Of a stretch of DNA of 64,000 nucleotides, positions 45,830-57,873 are shown piece after piece. The notes under the pieces were generated by a model, which searched no databases, was not told the DNA's origin, and saw only the letters and a program-made list of their open reading frames with translations. Position 1 is the first letter of the stretch; every line of letters starts with the position of its first letter. Source of the DNA: Manduca sexta (lineage: Eukaryota > Arthropoda > Insecta > Lepidoptera > Sphingidae); assembly GCF_014839805.1 (NCBI RefSeq), contig NC_051141.1:18918777-18982776 (forward strand), read 5' to 3'. Made by a program: the position numbers and the translations under genes.

Positions 45830-48454
45830 TTCACACACTCGCATTATATTAGTGAGTTGGGAAATATAAAACCAGGTGGTTAAGATTATCTGGGTTGGCT
45901 ATGTGACTATACATGATAAAAAGCTAAAAGTAAACAAAGTGAACATAACCTCTTAATTTTGATTTAATAACATCGAAATAACAGACTACCATTTCAAAAA
46001 TCCGGCTATGCTGCCTATGAAAAGCGGGTAAAGGAATATTTTATAATTTTTGTCATATTAAAAAAATAAAATAAAGTATAGGAAGTTTCTTTTTTTTTAT
46101 CCACACTGTGGTTTTTGTGTCGGTTTTGTGCTGCCACCTGTATTCCGTGCCCGTTCCCTTTCGCTGTCGTAGTATTGTAGTAGCATTATCTGTAAAATAT
46201 CTTTAGAAAAACATGAAATTCATATGCAATTTATTAATAAAAGTGACAAATGATGAACCGTGACAAGACAATTATAAGAACATTTTAAAAGAAAACTACA
46301 AATAAACCTACTTGCTAAATAACTAATAAAATATATTACAATCTGGAGGGAATCATTCAGTCTCTGTATGACATTGACCATTGTTTGTCATCCTGAGATG
46401 TGAAATCAAGTCTTTTAATGATGTCCCACTATCTACAATTTTTAATTTTGTCCATTGATTTCAAAAATATTATGATGCAATATAGTATTCTAACATCTTT
46501 GATAACTGTTCACATCGTTTATTATTCGCGCCTTCTTTGTAATTCAACTGCGTGCGAATTTTTTCAGTAGCTAGCAGAATTTGATATGAAGTAGTACGAA
46601 TTGACGATGATAGGTGTCGCTTTTGTTTAAATAAAACAACAATCCATGGCCAGCCGTTATTAGTCATAGTTAAATTTATAATTTTTATTTAAAAAAACTC
46701 CTTTTTTTCGAATTCAAATAAATTTTAGCGTCATAACATAGCATTTAAGTTTAATTATATTCTATTTTTTAAGCATCATGCAATGTAATGTCATTATAGA
46801 ACTTTAAATTATGTAATGTTGTTGGTATGCTAAATAAATAAAAATAAAATACTATGTTTCTTTAAGCAATTCAGCATACAGGTTGTTTATTCTATTTTTA
46901 CTAGCCTTTTTCAACTTTAATGAATGCCTCCTTTAATATCTTCCATGCGTATATCATTGAGCTCTTTTCTTCCAATTACAGTTACAACTCGGGGTAGTAA
47001 TTTGTCTTGTCTTGACATAATGTGAAAGGATTTAGGCGTATTAGCCCATTCGCTTGCCTAAGCAGTCCTGATGGGTGAGAAATAGTCCGTCTTATTTGCA
47101 GTTTGGGTGCTATCAGTGATTTCAGATAAGATTATTCTGCTACCAACCCTAGGTGACACTACTCCCCGAGTATACCTAGAATACTAAGTCGTTAGATGCC
47201 CTAAACCCCAACCCCCTATAGGAATAGGGAGTAGGGGCCAAGGTCAATGTTGCCATAAGTAAACGGTTTAATCCAAAAAGACTAATGATTATTTCATTTA
47301 ATGGTTAAACGCAATTTTTCTCTAAATTCATGTTTTCACATGAGAATTTATTTTTTGTTATAATTGTTGTTACATACCTATTAAAAATGCATAAAATCAA
47401 ATAGAGTCACATACCCTACTTGTGACATTTTATAATAATTGGGGTTTATAATTTCCAAAAGTTGAATAGCTCAAACCGTATTTTATCGATTATAAAATGA
47501 AAATCAATATAATCGAATTTAAATTTCTATAATTAAATATCTAATATTGTATATTAAGCCGCTTTATTTTTAAAGCTATATATTAGTGAATTTAGATTGA
47601 ACAATTCATCAATTGAGTCAGTTTTATGTTTTCAATAGCATAACATGCTCCAAAAGCATAAACCCCAGAAACGTTATAGTCAAATTGAAAATAAACTTTT
47701 GCCCATTAATTTTGGTTGTACAAAATTTCACCATTATATTTACAGACAAGCAGTCAGAGTAGAAACTGATTGTAAACCGTAAACGTATACTATAAAAAAC
47801 GTGTGTGTATTTATGTACACACGTAAGAAGTAAAATTTCGTGGGGGTAACAAGATAAAAATCTTTCTAAAAATATTATCTTTCGCGTTATAATATGATTG
47901 TAGAAGACGACACAACTATAGAAAAAAAGGAATTTAATACATTGAAAACAAATTTTATTATAAAGCATTATGTAGTTAAATAAATTTTATTTAAATATCA
48001 TAAAATAATTTAATTTTTCCGGACTTTAATAATTATTATTTGTATCAATATTAATTTATTTGTACACTTATTACATATTAAATAATGATGTAATATTTTC
48101 AGTAATGACTAGCTACATGATATTTGTTTTTTCGTGACGCTGTGCGCGCGCCTCGTAAAATTTTACTCTCATTTTTCCCTAACCCGCCAAAAGAAGTATA
48201 ACATTAGTAAATCTATTTTCGTTTGGCATATTACTATATTCTAACAGCTGCGAACGCTAGGAGATGCTACTAACGTGCACAAAGCCAAATAGGTGCTGAT
48301 GGCTTGTATAAAAACCCAATAAATATGTTCATCTAGTTCTTTGTGGGTTTTCAAGTATATTACTTAAGCACCGGGTTTAAACTTTAGCCTATACAGTTAT
48401 TGTAGGCAGAATGTTATATAATGCAGTGCATTGGCGCAGGGGGGCATTATCTGA
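45830..48454. other. No gene assigned
   Basis: AT-rich. A 65-codon minus-strand frame at 46470-46667 is followed ~370 bases downstream by an A9 run (46088-46096, minus sense), so it could be an old retro-copy, but no family is recognised. 47030-47250 is a less AT-rich block without known motifs. Confidence 0.3.
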
Positions 48455-48515
48455 AAGGGTTACAATATACGGGGTCATTTTGACATCGCGTTACTAAATA
48501 AAACCACATACTTAT
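48455..48515 (-). repeat. Repeat family G, short inverted copy
   Basis: acggggtcattttgacatcg and aataaaaccacatac are the reverse of the family G end. Confidence 0.55.
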
Positions 48516-48689
48516 CTACTTGGAAATAACACTTTACAATAAGTTAGTTAGCCGTAGATGTAAAATAAAAAAGTGTAAGTTTTGAACAAAATAAATATTA
48601 ATAAAAAGTAATTTTAATTTTACGCGTCCTAAAGCCACTACTACCTACTACTCTGAGAGAATTCGTTGCAGCGGCAACATCATACTTTC

Positions 48690-49010
48690 AGTCAGGAATA
48701 CACCCACACACACACACGCTATATTCGCATTAAACTACGAAATGATCAAAAAATCTGAAAACTAAAACCAAAATTTTTCGTAAAAATATAATATTTATGG
48801 ATAATTTTTGGTACAATGTGAGCAAAGGTGAAGATGAGTGAGTGGTTTCATTTAGGAACGCAATGTCAAAATTATCCTGTATAGGGACTTAATATAAATA
48901 TGTATTAATGCAGTTTGCAAATCGTTCTACTGATCAATAGATTTTATACAAGTCACAAAAGGGAAGCCGGCGGGAATCGAGTTATATGCATCCTTCGCTA
49001 CTAATGTAGT
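48690..49010 (+). repeat. Repeat family G, copy 2
   Basis: Starts after a CA-repeat (acccacacacacacacac), then ccaaaatttttcgtaaaaat, gtgagtggtttcatttagga, cgcaatgtcaaaattatcct, and aaagggaagccggcgggaat, as at 44200. Confidence 0.6.
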
Positions 49011-50178
49011 GTATATAGTTACATACATATTATGTACTAAATAAAAACAACGTTTTTCTTACGGTATATTTAATTATTAATAAAAGAGTGCCTAATACAC
49101 TTGTTAAAATACTTATCCGGTTTACGATTATAGACACTTATTCTAGCTACGTATGAATGCGTAATTCAATAATAATTATAATTCTTAATACATGCGGTGA
49201 TTACTCAAAATGTGTTTTATTAGAAAACATCACAAAGAAACAAAGTGTTACAAATTAATTTGAAAAAAAAATTAGATAATGCAAAAATCAATCAAGAGAA
49301 ATTTAAGAAATAAAAAGGTATCTCATGAATTAATGATGATGAAAATGATTGATTATAATGATTCCTCAGGTTATTAGAGGTTCGAAATTATAGGATTACG
49401 GGTTACAATGAATAAAATACGTCATCCCAAAAGTCGTTCTTACTTAACTAAAGATTAATATAGAAGGTCATTGGCATCTTGCGGCCTAGATTAATATTAT
49501 AATTGATTATATAATTCTTATTCTCCAAAAGAGAGAATAAAATGTATAATATAAATGCAATTAGTAATTGAAACATTTAATATGACAATAATTATAAATG
49601 AGTTCGGAATGGTAAATGAATCAGATCTGGAGTTCTTAAACCAAAAATCCTTTTAAATAAAAATTAACATTAAAATGAACTATAGCAAATTAGCCTTAAT
49701 TCTAACAGATTTTAAAAATTAACATTGTGTTAATAATTTTGTGAATTACAGACCGATTATTCTATGAGTAATGTTAACCTAAAAAACATTCGCCTTCGCC
49801 TCGAGTGTAATTAGAAAAAGGACGTGAATTCGCACCGGCAAATAATTGAAACGTTTCAAATGCAAAGCACAAATACGATCAGTCTTAGGTGTTTGTTAGC
49901 CTAACATGAATGACCTATCTCAAAATAGTAACCTCAATGATCTAAAGAAATGTGTCCTCTTCAAAAACATATAAAGATATGTACAAAAACGTAGGCAGTG
50001 ACGAGGTTACCATCGAACCTTAATTTTTAATTAATAGATAATTCGGGACTCGAGACGACTCGTATGTCCACACAATCGTGTGGCTTAAATAAAAAAAGCG
50101 CGATACGTTATTCGTATCGGCGACCAAGACGGCGAGCTACAGCTTCGTCGGCTTAGTCGCGCTCGCAATGCTATACAC
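49011..50178. other. No gene seen
   Basis: AT-rich sequence downstream (minus strand) of the 50179-50430 exon; would be intron if that exon splices to 22971. Confidence 0.4.
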
Positions 50179-50430
50179 CACGAAGCATCCTGCAGAGAGC
50201 AGCGCGGGTGCACTTGTAGTTGGAGGTGAACCTTAACACCAGGCGGAGCTCGTCCATAGTCAAAATTAGGTATTCGTACAGCTTGCGGATCTTGAGCCGC
50301 TGCACGTAGAACTCCTCGTCTAGGTCCCAGGTGATCGCCTTCATCAGCTGGTCAAGAGGCACGTTCTCATTCTCAGGATCCAGGATGTTGGCATCCCACA
50401 GGATATTCACTAGGTCCTGCTCCGTCAGCA
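50179..50430 (-). CDS. Internal exon of an unrecognised minus-strand gene
   Basis: A GC-rich 252-base exon (84 codons, phase 1 on both sides). The acceptor is tttaaatttcag (50431-50442) and the donor CGTG|GTGTAT at 50179/50178. The frame reads LTEQDLVNILWDANILDPEN, then LDQLMKAITWDLDEEFYVQ and a helical segment LYEYLILTMDELRLVLRF, ending CRMLR. It joins in phase to the exon at 53402-53599 through a Val codon and to 22971 through an Asp codon. The composition is helical, acidic and Leu-rich, with no signal peptide or membrane segment. If the donor is not used, the frame stops five codons later at a TAG, so this could instead be the last exon. No family is recognised. Confidence 0.65.
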
Positions 50431-51144
50431 CTGAAATTTAAATAGGAGTCGAATTATAACACCATATTTTGATAGGTGTTATCTATTTGGAACTTTTTTA
50501 AGAAACAACTGAAACAGGGCAAGGCAGCGTCACAAAGTTGTAAGGGGACGAAGTTTAGTGGCGACGTGAATAAGAGAAAATCTTTGAAAAATAAGGAATA
50601 ATTTATCTAAGTCTGTAAAATTTTAAATATTATTTAGATCCAGTAAAATTTTATTCTATCACCAGTTCAGGAAGCATTTTCCATCGGTCAAAAACCAATA
50701 CCTAACTCTAGTGTTGCTCTTTTCAAAATCAGTTGAAAATATTAAAAAACAGTACGGTATTGTAACGCAAAAAAGTTACATTTAGTTTAGAGAAGCTCAT
50801 TTCTGTACTTCCAAAACAAACAAAAATTCAATACCAATACGAGTACACACTACACACCCCTCTCATGAATCATGATATAATTGTTTTCCAATACTATTTA
50901 GATTATTGATACTAAAATAATGAATGAAACGGGCAAACTATTTCACGAAAACAGCGCCCGTCCACAAGTATGATGCGACAGCCATCGGCGTCCTCAACCA
51001 TGTTGCAGGGAAGTAGCCGACGCCTCCGTAGGCATTGATAGTTAGAGTATAACATACCCAAACCGTTTACAATTAATTATTGTTCATTCTCTTTATTTTA
51101 AAGGTTTTTATTTACATTTTTACATACATATTAATATAATTATA

Positions 51145-51425
51145 ATATCAGTCCTGTATTATATACTGTCCCATTGTTGGGCACGGGCCTCCTCTACTAC
51201 TGAGAGGGATTATAGGCCTTAGTCCACCACACTGGCCCAGTGTGGATTGGTAGACTTCACACACCCTCGAAAATTCCTATAGAGAATTTCAGGTATGTAG
51301 GTTTCCTCACGATGTTTTCCTTCACCGTTAAAGCAAGCGGTAATTCACAAAGAATACACACATTTTTTTTTAGAAAACACATGTATATAAAAATATAAAA
51401 ACGAATGACCCTCCGATGACGAAGC
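51145..51425 (-). mobile_element. tRNA-derived SINE family A
   Basis: Reversed body with actgtcccattgttgggcac, agtccaccacactggccc, gatgttttccttcaccgtta and gcggtaattcacaaagaata. The head is incomplete. Confidence 0.75.
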
Positions 51426-51645
51426 CCAAGACCCAAGCCACCGGCAGTTATATTATTATAAATTAAAATAATTATTAGATGGGATGACATGATTCCAAAA
51501 GTAATCACACGAAAAAAGATTATTCCTGGCATTTTGGTTTCTTAAGTCTTCTGAGATATTTAATAATATTTATTACACAAGCTTCGTTGAAAAGTTGCTT
51601 GGAATTTACCCATATTTAAGCACTCGATCTCTGAGAAATCTATAT

Positions 51646-52240
51646 CTATACTATTATATAAAGCTGAAGAGTTTGTTTGTTTGTTTGAACGCGCTAATCT
51701 CAGGAACTACCAGTCCAAACTGAAAAAATATTTTTGCGTTGGATAGCCCTTTGTTTGTGGAGTGCTATAGGCTATATATCATCACGCTATACCCAATAGG
51801 AGCGGAGCAGTAATGGCTAATCTCAGGAACTACCGGTCCAAACTGAAAAATTGTTTTTGCTTTGGATAGCCCTTTATTCGTGGAGTGCTATAGGCTATAT
51901 ATCATCACGCTATACCCAATAGGAGCGGAGCAGTAATGGCTAATCTCAGGAACTACCGGTCCAAACTGAAAAATTCTTTTTGCGTTGGATAGCCCTTTGT
52001 TCGTGGAGTGTTATACGCTATATATCATCACGCTATACCCAATAGGAGCTGAGCAGTAATGGCTAATCTCAGGAACTACCTGTCCAAACTGAAAAATTCT
52101 TTTTGCGTTGGATAGCCCTTTGTTTGTGGAGTGCTATAGGCTATATATCATCACGCTATGACCAATAGGAGCGGAGCAGTAATGAAACATGTTGCAAAAA
52201 CGGGGACAATTTATTAGTTTTGAGAGCTTCCGTTGCGTTA
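51646..52240 (+). mobile_element. Helitron-like element with internal tandem amplification
   Basis: Starts tctatactattatataaagc after an A, then gtttgtttgtttgaacgcg. The next part is expanded into four 123-bp units (see the separate entry), followed by gcaaaaacggggacaattta. Its own hairpin end is missing and it abuts a second element at 52320. Confidence 0.75.
51694..52185 (+). repeat. Four tandem 123-bp units inside the Helitron-like element
   Basis: Units start at 51694, 51817, 51940 and 52063, each beginning ctaatctcaggaactacc and ending ggagcggagcagtaatgg (the third has gagctgagcag). The spacing is exactly 123 each time and the units differ at only a few positions. Confidence 0.92.
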
Positions 52241-52319
52241 GCTGCGTGAACGGTTAAAGTTATGCAACAATGATGTATGACGGGATTGTTCCTCTTAAAA
52301 AGTTCTAAAAAATATATTA

Positions 52320-52522
52320 TAAAACAAAGTCCCCCGCTGCATCTGTCTGCCTGAACGTGCTAAACTCAAAAACTACCCAACGTATTAAGATGAAATTTGG
52401 TATGGAGACAGTTTGAGACCCTGTGAAGAACATAGGCTCCCGGGAAACTACTACTTTTATAACGGAAAACTTTAGCCTGAAAAACTTTATAACGCGGGCG
52501 GAGCCGCGGGCAAAAGCTAGTA
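52320..52522 (+). mobile_element. Second Helitron-like element, 3' half
   Basis: Contains acaaagtcccccgctgcatc, gaacgtgctaaactcaaaaa and tgaaatttggtatggagaca, and ends gcgggcggagccgcgggc plus aaaagctagtaa: GC hairpin and CTAG before T. Confidence 0.75.
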
Positions 52523-52764
52523 AGTAATAAAAGTGTATACAGCCCTTTAAAGATTTGCTGATCTTTTGTGGACTAGTTCTTTATATGGACGTACAATCAG
52601 CCGCAAAACTAGCTGAACAAATTCAAAAATTCTCTCAGTAGTAGTGGCACCAGGGCGCGTAAAATTAAAGTTACTTTTTATTAATATTTTTTTTATTCGA
52701 AACTTACACTTTTTTATTTTAAGTGTACGGCTCAAGTAACACATTGTAAATATTTCCAAGTAGA

Positions 52765-52860
52765 TAGTATGTGGTTTCATTTATTAATGCAATGTATAAA
52801 AAACCCTGTATTTGTTAGCATCCGAAGTGCGGGAACCAAAGCTACCGATATTCACGATAG
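52765..52860 (+). repeat. Repeat family G, copy 3 (short)
   Basis: gtatgtggtttcatttatta, then atgcaatgtataaaa and accctgtattt, as in the other family G copies. Confidence 0.5.
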
Positions 52861-53401
52861 GGCTAGGGCATAGGTAATACAGGACATTGTCCTCCATGCC
52901 CCCCTTCTATTAGCCGCGGGTGCAGCCCACCCGGGCCCGCGAGTTGTGCATATTGCACATGCGTGCCGACGGCGTCGCCCGCCATTTTGAATTGCAATAT
53001 TGATTGATTGCACTAGATAAGATTTAATTTTACCACTGAATGATTTAGGCACATATTAGTTTGGTAATATTAAATTTAAATCAAGAATGATATGATGTAT
53101 ATATTTACGATGCAAATTTTGAAATTAAGTATACATTTTAAATTTGAACACGTACAAACTATTTATTTAAATTGGAAAAAAAAATTAAAAAAGGCGCTAT
53201 GCCTATGTAATTAACGATGAATATTTTTATATTTAATATATGTCGTATATTTAAATTTAACTGCACAATTACTAATAATCACTCGAGAAACCAAAAATAA
53301 GCCAACATCACTCACACACATACATCCATTACCTAACAAAACACACACATCCAATTCTATTACACTAATATTGCACGTGCAATATGAATTATAAACCTTA
53401 C

Positions 53402-53599
53402 CTTTATCGCTGACTACAAAGTACCCCATGTTGGAGCCAGGAACCTCGGGGTCAGTAGCCGGATGTACCGTGGTAACGTAGCGGTGCAGGCGACCGTCAC
53501 GCGAGCGTCCCGCGGGCGAATGTCGCGCTGGTCTGGACCTCTCCCCCGACCCGCAGAGTATTGATTGAAGGTTTTCAGGAGAGCTAACGCCCTTTGCAC
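53402..53599 (-). CDS. Upstream exon of the same minus-strand gene
   Basis: A GC-rich 198-base exon, phase 1 on both sides. The donor GATAAAG|GTAAGG at 53402/53401 matches the consensus closely; the acceptor aaaacctag at 53600-53608 is plausible but its pyrimidine tract is poor. The frame that reaches the donor reads LHRYVTTVHPATDPEVPGSN and then MGYFVVSDK, and splices to VLTEQDL in the next exon. The first ~40 residues are Arg/Ser/Pro/Gly-rich. A second frame (VQRALALLKTFNQYSAGRG) is also open and looks protein-like at the exon start but stops at 53414, so a one-base indel inside the exon is possible. No domain recognised. Earlier exons would lie above 53.6 kb; none was identified. Confidence 0.55.
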
Positions 53600-54484
53600 C
53601 TAGGTTTTATATTTATACTAATTACGGCCCTAATTTTAATAAAGGGAACTTTGATGTTAAAAATAGTTTTTCGTTTCAATTTTAAGGACTGTTTGTTTGT
53701 TCATATTATATTGTCAACGAGTGTATATTTTATAATGCGCAAAATTTATATATAGGGGATGTTTCACGTGAAACGAATAGAATTTCTACGTAATTGGTTG
53801 CTCACAAACGGCTCGTCCAATTTAGATGAGATTTTTAATTTAGATAGCATGAGGTCCAAAAATAAAATTTTGGTATTTAATTTTTTTTTTCAACCCTTAA
53901 ATTATTTGGTTAGAAGGGACACTTTATATATAACATCTCAAACCTAGAAATTAGGATATATTTATTTTTATCAAACTATAATTAGGAGGGTCGAAGGGCG
54001 AGAACTTAAACTGCTGAACAATTTGTAATGACTTAGTTTGGGGATATCTTGAACCTTCACAATAAATAGGACATAATTAAGTTTTTCGTTAACATCTAAC
54101 GGCTGGTTTATATATACGATCTTCTAACTACGAATTAATTCAAACCGGAATTTTAAGAATCGATCGATTCAGAATCTGTATTTCAACATGGGATTGAAAT
54201 ATCACGATACATATATTATTTCTCTCAGAACGTTTCATTTATTCAATATCAGAGAAAGGGCACGTGTAAAATGAAATTGGTGATTATATAAGAAAATGCT
54301 AAAAATAAAACCAAGAGTTGCGATCTCGTAGCGGTGAAATAAGTATTAATTATGCTCAGACCCTAAAAGTCGCCTTGCTTGTGTTTGAAAGCAACATAAT
54401 ATCAATCATATTAAAAAAAATAAACTCTGCATTTAAAATTGTAATGCAAGAATAAGTAAATATTATTACAAATGTTTAATAATA

Positions 54485-54850
54485 TCAGCCCTGTATTCTA
54501 TCCTGTTCCTCTGTAGGGCATAGGCCTCTTCTCCTACTGAAGGGGATTAGGCCTTAGTCCTTCACGCTGGTCTAGTGCGGATTGGTAGAGTTCAAAATTC
54601 CTACTTCTCGGTATTCTGTTTTTTTCTAAGAATGTTTTCCTACATTGTTAAAGCTAGCGATAATTCACAAAATAATAATAGTATAATACTCCTTTATTGA
54701 ACACCAGTAATTACAACATGGTAGTAGGGTACAACCACAACAAAGAATATACATATCATTTTAGAGAAGTCAGTGATGTGTGCTCTTGGCATTTGAACCT
54801 GCGGTGACTGGTCTTGGTAGTCCGTTCCGCACCCAACTAGGCTATCGCCG
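54485..54850 (-). mobile_element. tRNA-derived SINE family A, full length with a small insertion
   Basis: Read in reverse it starts gcggcgatagcctagttggg, a tRNA-like A-box region, then gcggttc-type text ending aggttcaaatgcc (B box), then the family A body to the 3' end aatacagggctgatattatt. About 75 bases near 54673-54748 (cctttattgaacaccagtaa) are absent from the other copies. This is the best evidence for the tRNA origin of the family. Confidence 0.8.
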
Positions 54851-55609
54851 CTTTTATTGTATTTTCAAAAAAATGTAATATCTATATTTATGGTTTTTAC
54901 ATTTATTTATTAGAAAAATTAACATAGAACTAATATAGTGATTATTACTTATGACAAAAACTTTACTAATTTACAAATCAAAAACACAAGATAAAGCTAG
55001 CGAAATAATAGTGAACGTCCGTCCGATCCAATAATTAATGACAGTCAAAAATGTCTCGGCGACGCAGTGGTCTGCGCGAGCTGGCCATTTTAAACTTTCC
55101 GCCCTTTTTCATCGAACGCATGATGCACCGACGTCATTGTGACCTTGCAGCCAAAGAGGATATAATCCTACGTCATAGTTGCAGCTAAGCCACGCCTCCC
55201 GATCTTCTAGTAATATTTTACTAATTCTATATATATTATATAATATCAATTTTATACAATATGAACTATTAACTATTGCGCGAATCTTACTCCGGGATAA
55301 AAGTAGAATATGTCTTTCCTAGGGTCTCTAAACTATATCCATAGTAAATTATTTTGTAATCCGTTCGGTATATTTAGATTTATTGCGTTTAGATTGGTAG
55401 ACACAGACGCGGTTAGGGAACATCGTTTTATATTTAATGTTGTAATTTTCAATCCGTTCAGTTGTTAATGAGTTTATTTGTAACACCCAACCGCATGATA
55501 TTCCATTAAATATTTATATATTATGTATTTGTCATTTAGAATATGTAGTGGTGATGTAGGTATATTAATGAACTGGGAAGATTGGCCGCTGAAAACTTTG
55601 AATAGCCTT

Positions 55610-55790
55610 TTTTTTGCTGTCGCGGAGAAAGTCCCTTATTACTACCGCCCAGCATTCTTGGGGGGCGACTGAGCGGTTATGTTGGGGTAACCGCTGCCTT
55701 ACAGCCCGAAGAAGAGTCGCCTGGATTAGATGGGGACCTTCCTGCGACCGCCGGGCAAACCTTACCTAACTGAGAGGCCGGTAGGAATGC
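55610..55790 (-). mobile_element. Second copy of the GC-rich retro-family (3' part)
   Basis: Begins with a T-run (cttttttttgctgtcgcgga), the reverse of the A tail, then ctaccgcccagcattcttgg, gcgactgagcggttatgttg, and cgaccgccgggc, as in the 3' part of 45227-45816 but more diverged. Confidence 0.65.
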
Positions 55791-55844
55791 CTTTATCTTC
55801 TTATAATGTAATATTATGACAAACTCAGTGGTATTGCGTTTTGC

Positions 55845-55985
55845 TTACGTGGTATAATCACGTTCTGGGATCACGGTTTCGAATCTAGGATCGGTTTGTT
55901 CAATATCTATCTGGAGTCCGTGATTTGTGCCCGTTATCTCAATAAGGCCCCTATGATGATTTCTTATGTTTTCGCGAATGCCAGA
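55845..55985 (+). mobile_element. tRNA-derived SINE family B fragment, diverged
   Basis: ttgcttacgtggtataatca, gatcacggtttcgaatctag, then atctggagtccgtgatttgt and tgcccgttatctcaataagg follow family B order. Confidence 0.5.
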
Positions 55986-56100
55986 CTTTGAAATAAAACT
56001 ATTTACGGATTGTATCGTAGTTATTTATATTATTATTTTCTCCGATGTCTCGAAGACTTTGTAGCCTTTATGGTCAAGGTATCGAGAGTTTCTGGCAGTT
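55985..56100 (+). repeat. Repeat family F, copy 3
   Basis: ttgaaataaaactatttacg, tgtctcgaagactttgtagc and ctttatggtcaagg match 20490-20625. Confidence 0.6.
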
Positions 56101-57019
56101 GTGGATTCTGATATTTTAATTATGGCATCTATATACATACGCTTTCATAAGCCGAATATATTGCTCAAAAAAATATTTTTTTTGTCTTATGTAATATTTT
56201 AAATCTTCTGCAGACCTTGTATCTCTGCTGGTTTGTATCGTTTTTGGTTTGATTGGTGTCAGAAATTTCTTGTTGTGCGATACTTCTATAAAGCAATTGG
56301 ACTACATAATACTGTATTTTAGAGAAATAAGTTAAATTAATATAGTAACGTGTATTTAATAATTTTAATACTTATAAAATAATTTATTCTTAAATTTACT
56401 CAATTATTAGCATAAATTAACATAAGATAGTTAAAATTCAAATTCAATAAATATTCGTTTCATGTTTATATATAATAATATATTTCCAAAGAGAAATGCC
56501 AACATATACATACCTATACATAGATATACTACTACACTATTGTCTTGCCTAAAAAGTTATCAAAACAAACAATACAAGCAAATACAAACATCTTTACTAC
56601 CCATAAATTGCACAACAGCCTTACAGTATTAACGTCAAATCTCTTACTTTTTTTATTATACGATCTTATAATTAGGTTCTTTGCTACCCTCGTGAAATAG
56701 CTGATTTACCCCCGCGGGGGTAATTGCCCCCAAATTAGGAACGCAGAATCTAGAGGTATAGCTTTTTGCGCTTCTAATGCAACTTTGACACTAGTCACTT
56801 CAACCAGTTTTGAGGCGACTGAAGACCTATCTTTTTTATCGGTGCTTGGCAAGTTTCTTCACAGCATCTGATGTTAAGCGAAGTGAAGTCCAAAGAAAGT
56901 GCCCACCGGCTAAAGATACAAGCAACCCCAGACGGTTGGTACAGTCATGTCGGCCTGCATAATTATTGCTTTCTCACGCTTCACTTGAAGGAGCTCAAGT
57001 TATAGGAGGGAACACGTAA
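56101..57019. other. No gene seen
   Basis: AT-rich, without recognised coding sequence. A short gcgggggtaattgcccc palindrome-like patch lies near 56710. Confidence 0.4.
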
Positions 57020-57285
57020 GTTGGCAAACCATTCCAGTCTGATGGTGCGGTACAAATATGAGTCTGATTGTATAAACCCAAAGTTACTGGATATATCTGA
57101 AACAGTAAAATATTGTGTTAATATTCTCAAGCCCTCCACGAGATGGACCGACGACCTGCTGAGGGTCGCCGGAGTCCGATGGATGAGGGCGGCCCAGAAC
57201 CGGTCCCTGTGGCGCTCAATGGGGGAGGCTTATGTCCAGCAGTGGACGATTCCCGGCTGAAATGATGATGATGATGCTCAAGTAG
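57020..57285 (+). pseudogene. RTE-type LINE: 3' end of ORF2
   Basis: The frame ends RWTDDLLRVAGVRWMRAAQN, then SLWRSMGEAYVQQWTIPG and a stop, followed at once by an (ATG/GAT)n run. This C-terminal motif (RW.DD....AG..WM..AQ.R..W...GEAY..QWT) is the usual end of insect RTE-clade LINEs. Only the last ~80 codons remain, so the copy is 5'-truncated, as expected for target-primed integration. Confidence 0.8.
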
Positions 57286-57873
57286 GTAGATATATAAGAT
57301 GATAAATCAATTATTCTAAATCAATTATCTAACCAATAAAACCCACAATGGATTCCTGATTTCTTTTTCTCCAACAAAGGAGTTAGGAAATTGTTCCTAA
57401 TATAATGTTGTTGTCAATGGACGGAACTAATTTTTAACATTCAATTTACGGTTCTGCCATTTTTGAAAACTAGTTTCTCAGTTAAAGAATGTTACAATGC
57501 CACAAATAGCTTGTTTTCGTAATTGATATTGCTGATGGTTGATAAATGTTAAAAGTACGAGTGCAATTCATTACCTTGTTCTGTGTTTTACTTATTTTAC
57601 GTCAAGCCTCCCATATTATTTCCGCCAATTAAAGAATTCAAGTTTTTTGGAGTTGCTCATCATCGTTTTTTTCCTTCTGTGTTAGTAACAGATGGAGAAA
57701 ATTTTCCACTCCAAAGATGTGGGTCTGCTTCTATCATTTGCATCAGAAAATACTTATGCTGGGCTCTCGAGTAGATTTTTTAAGTACAGTAGTCATTGTG
57801 GGATGTTGAAATTGAAAAATAGCGAACTTCTTCTGCGCAATTTAATTGTTAATCGTTGCCAAAGAGTTCTAAA

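Noticed and set aside
46470..46667. 65-codon minus-strand frame with a downstream A9 run, considered as a processed gene copy
   Set aside because: No target duplication and no recognised parent gene.
47624..47968. 114-codon minus-strand open frame
   Set aside because: Composition follows the AT-rich background (Phe/Ile/Leu/Tyr-rich), with no domain, no splice signals and no conservation evidence.
53759..53947. 62-codon plus-strand frame starting at tttcacgtgaaac
   Set aside because: AT-rich chance frame; the palindrome gtttcacgtgaaac is short and isolated.
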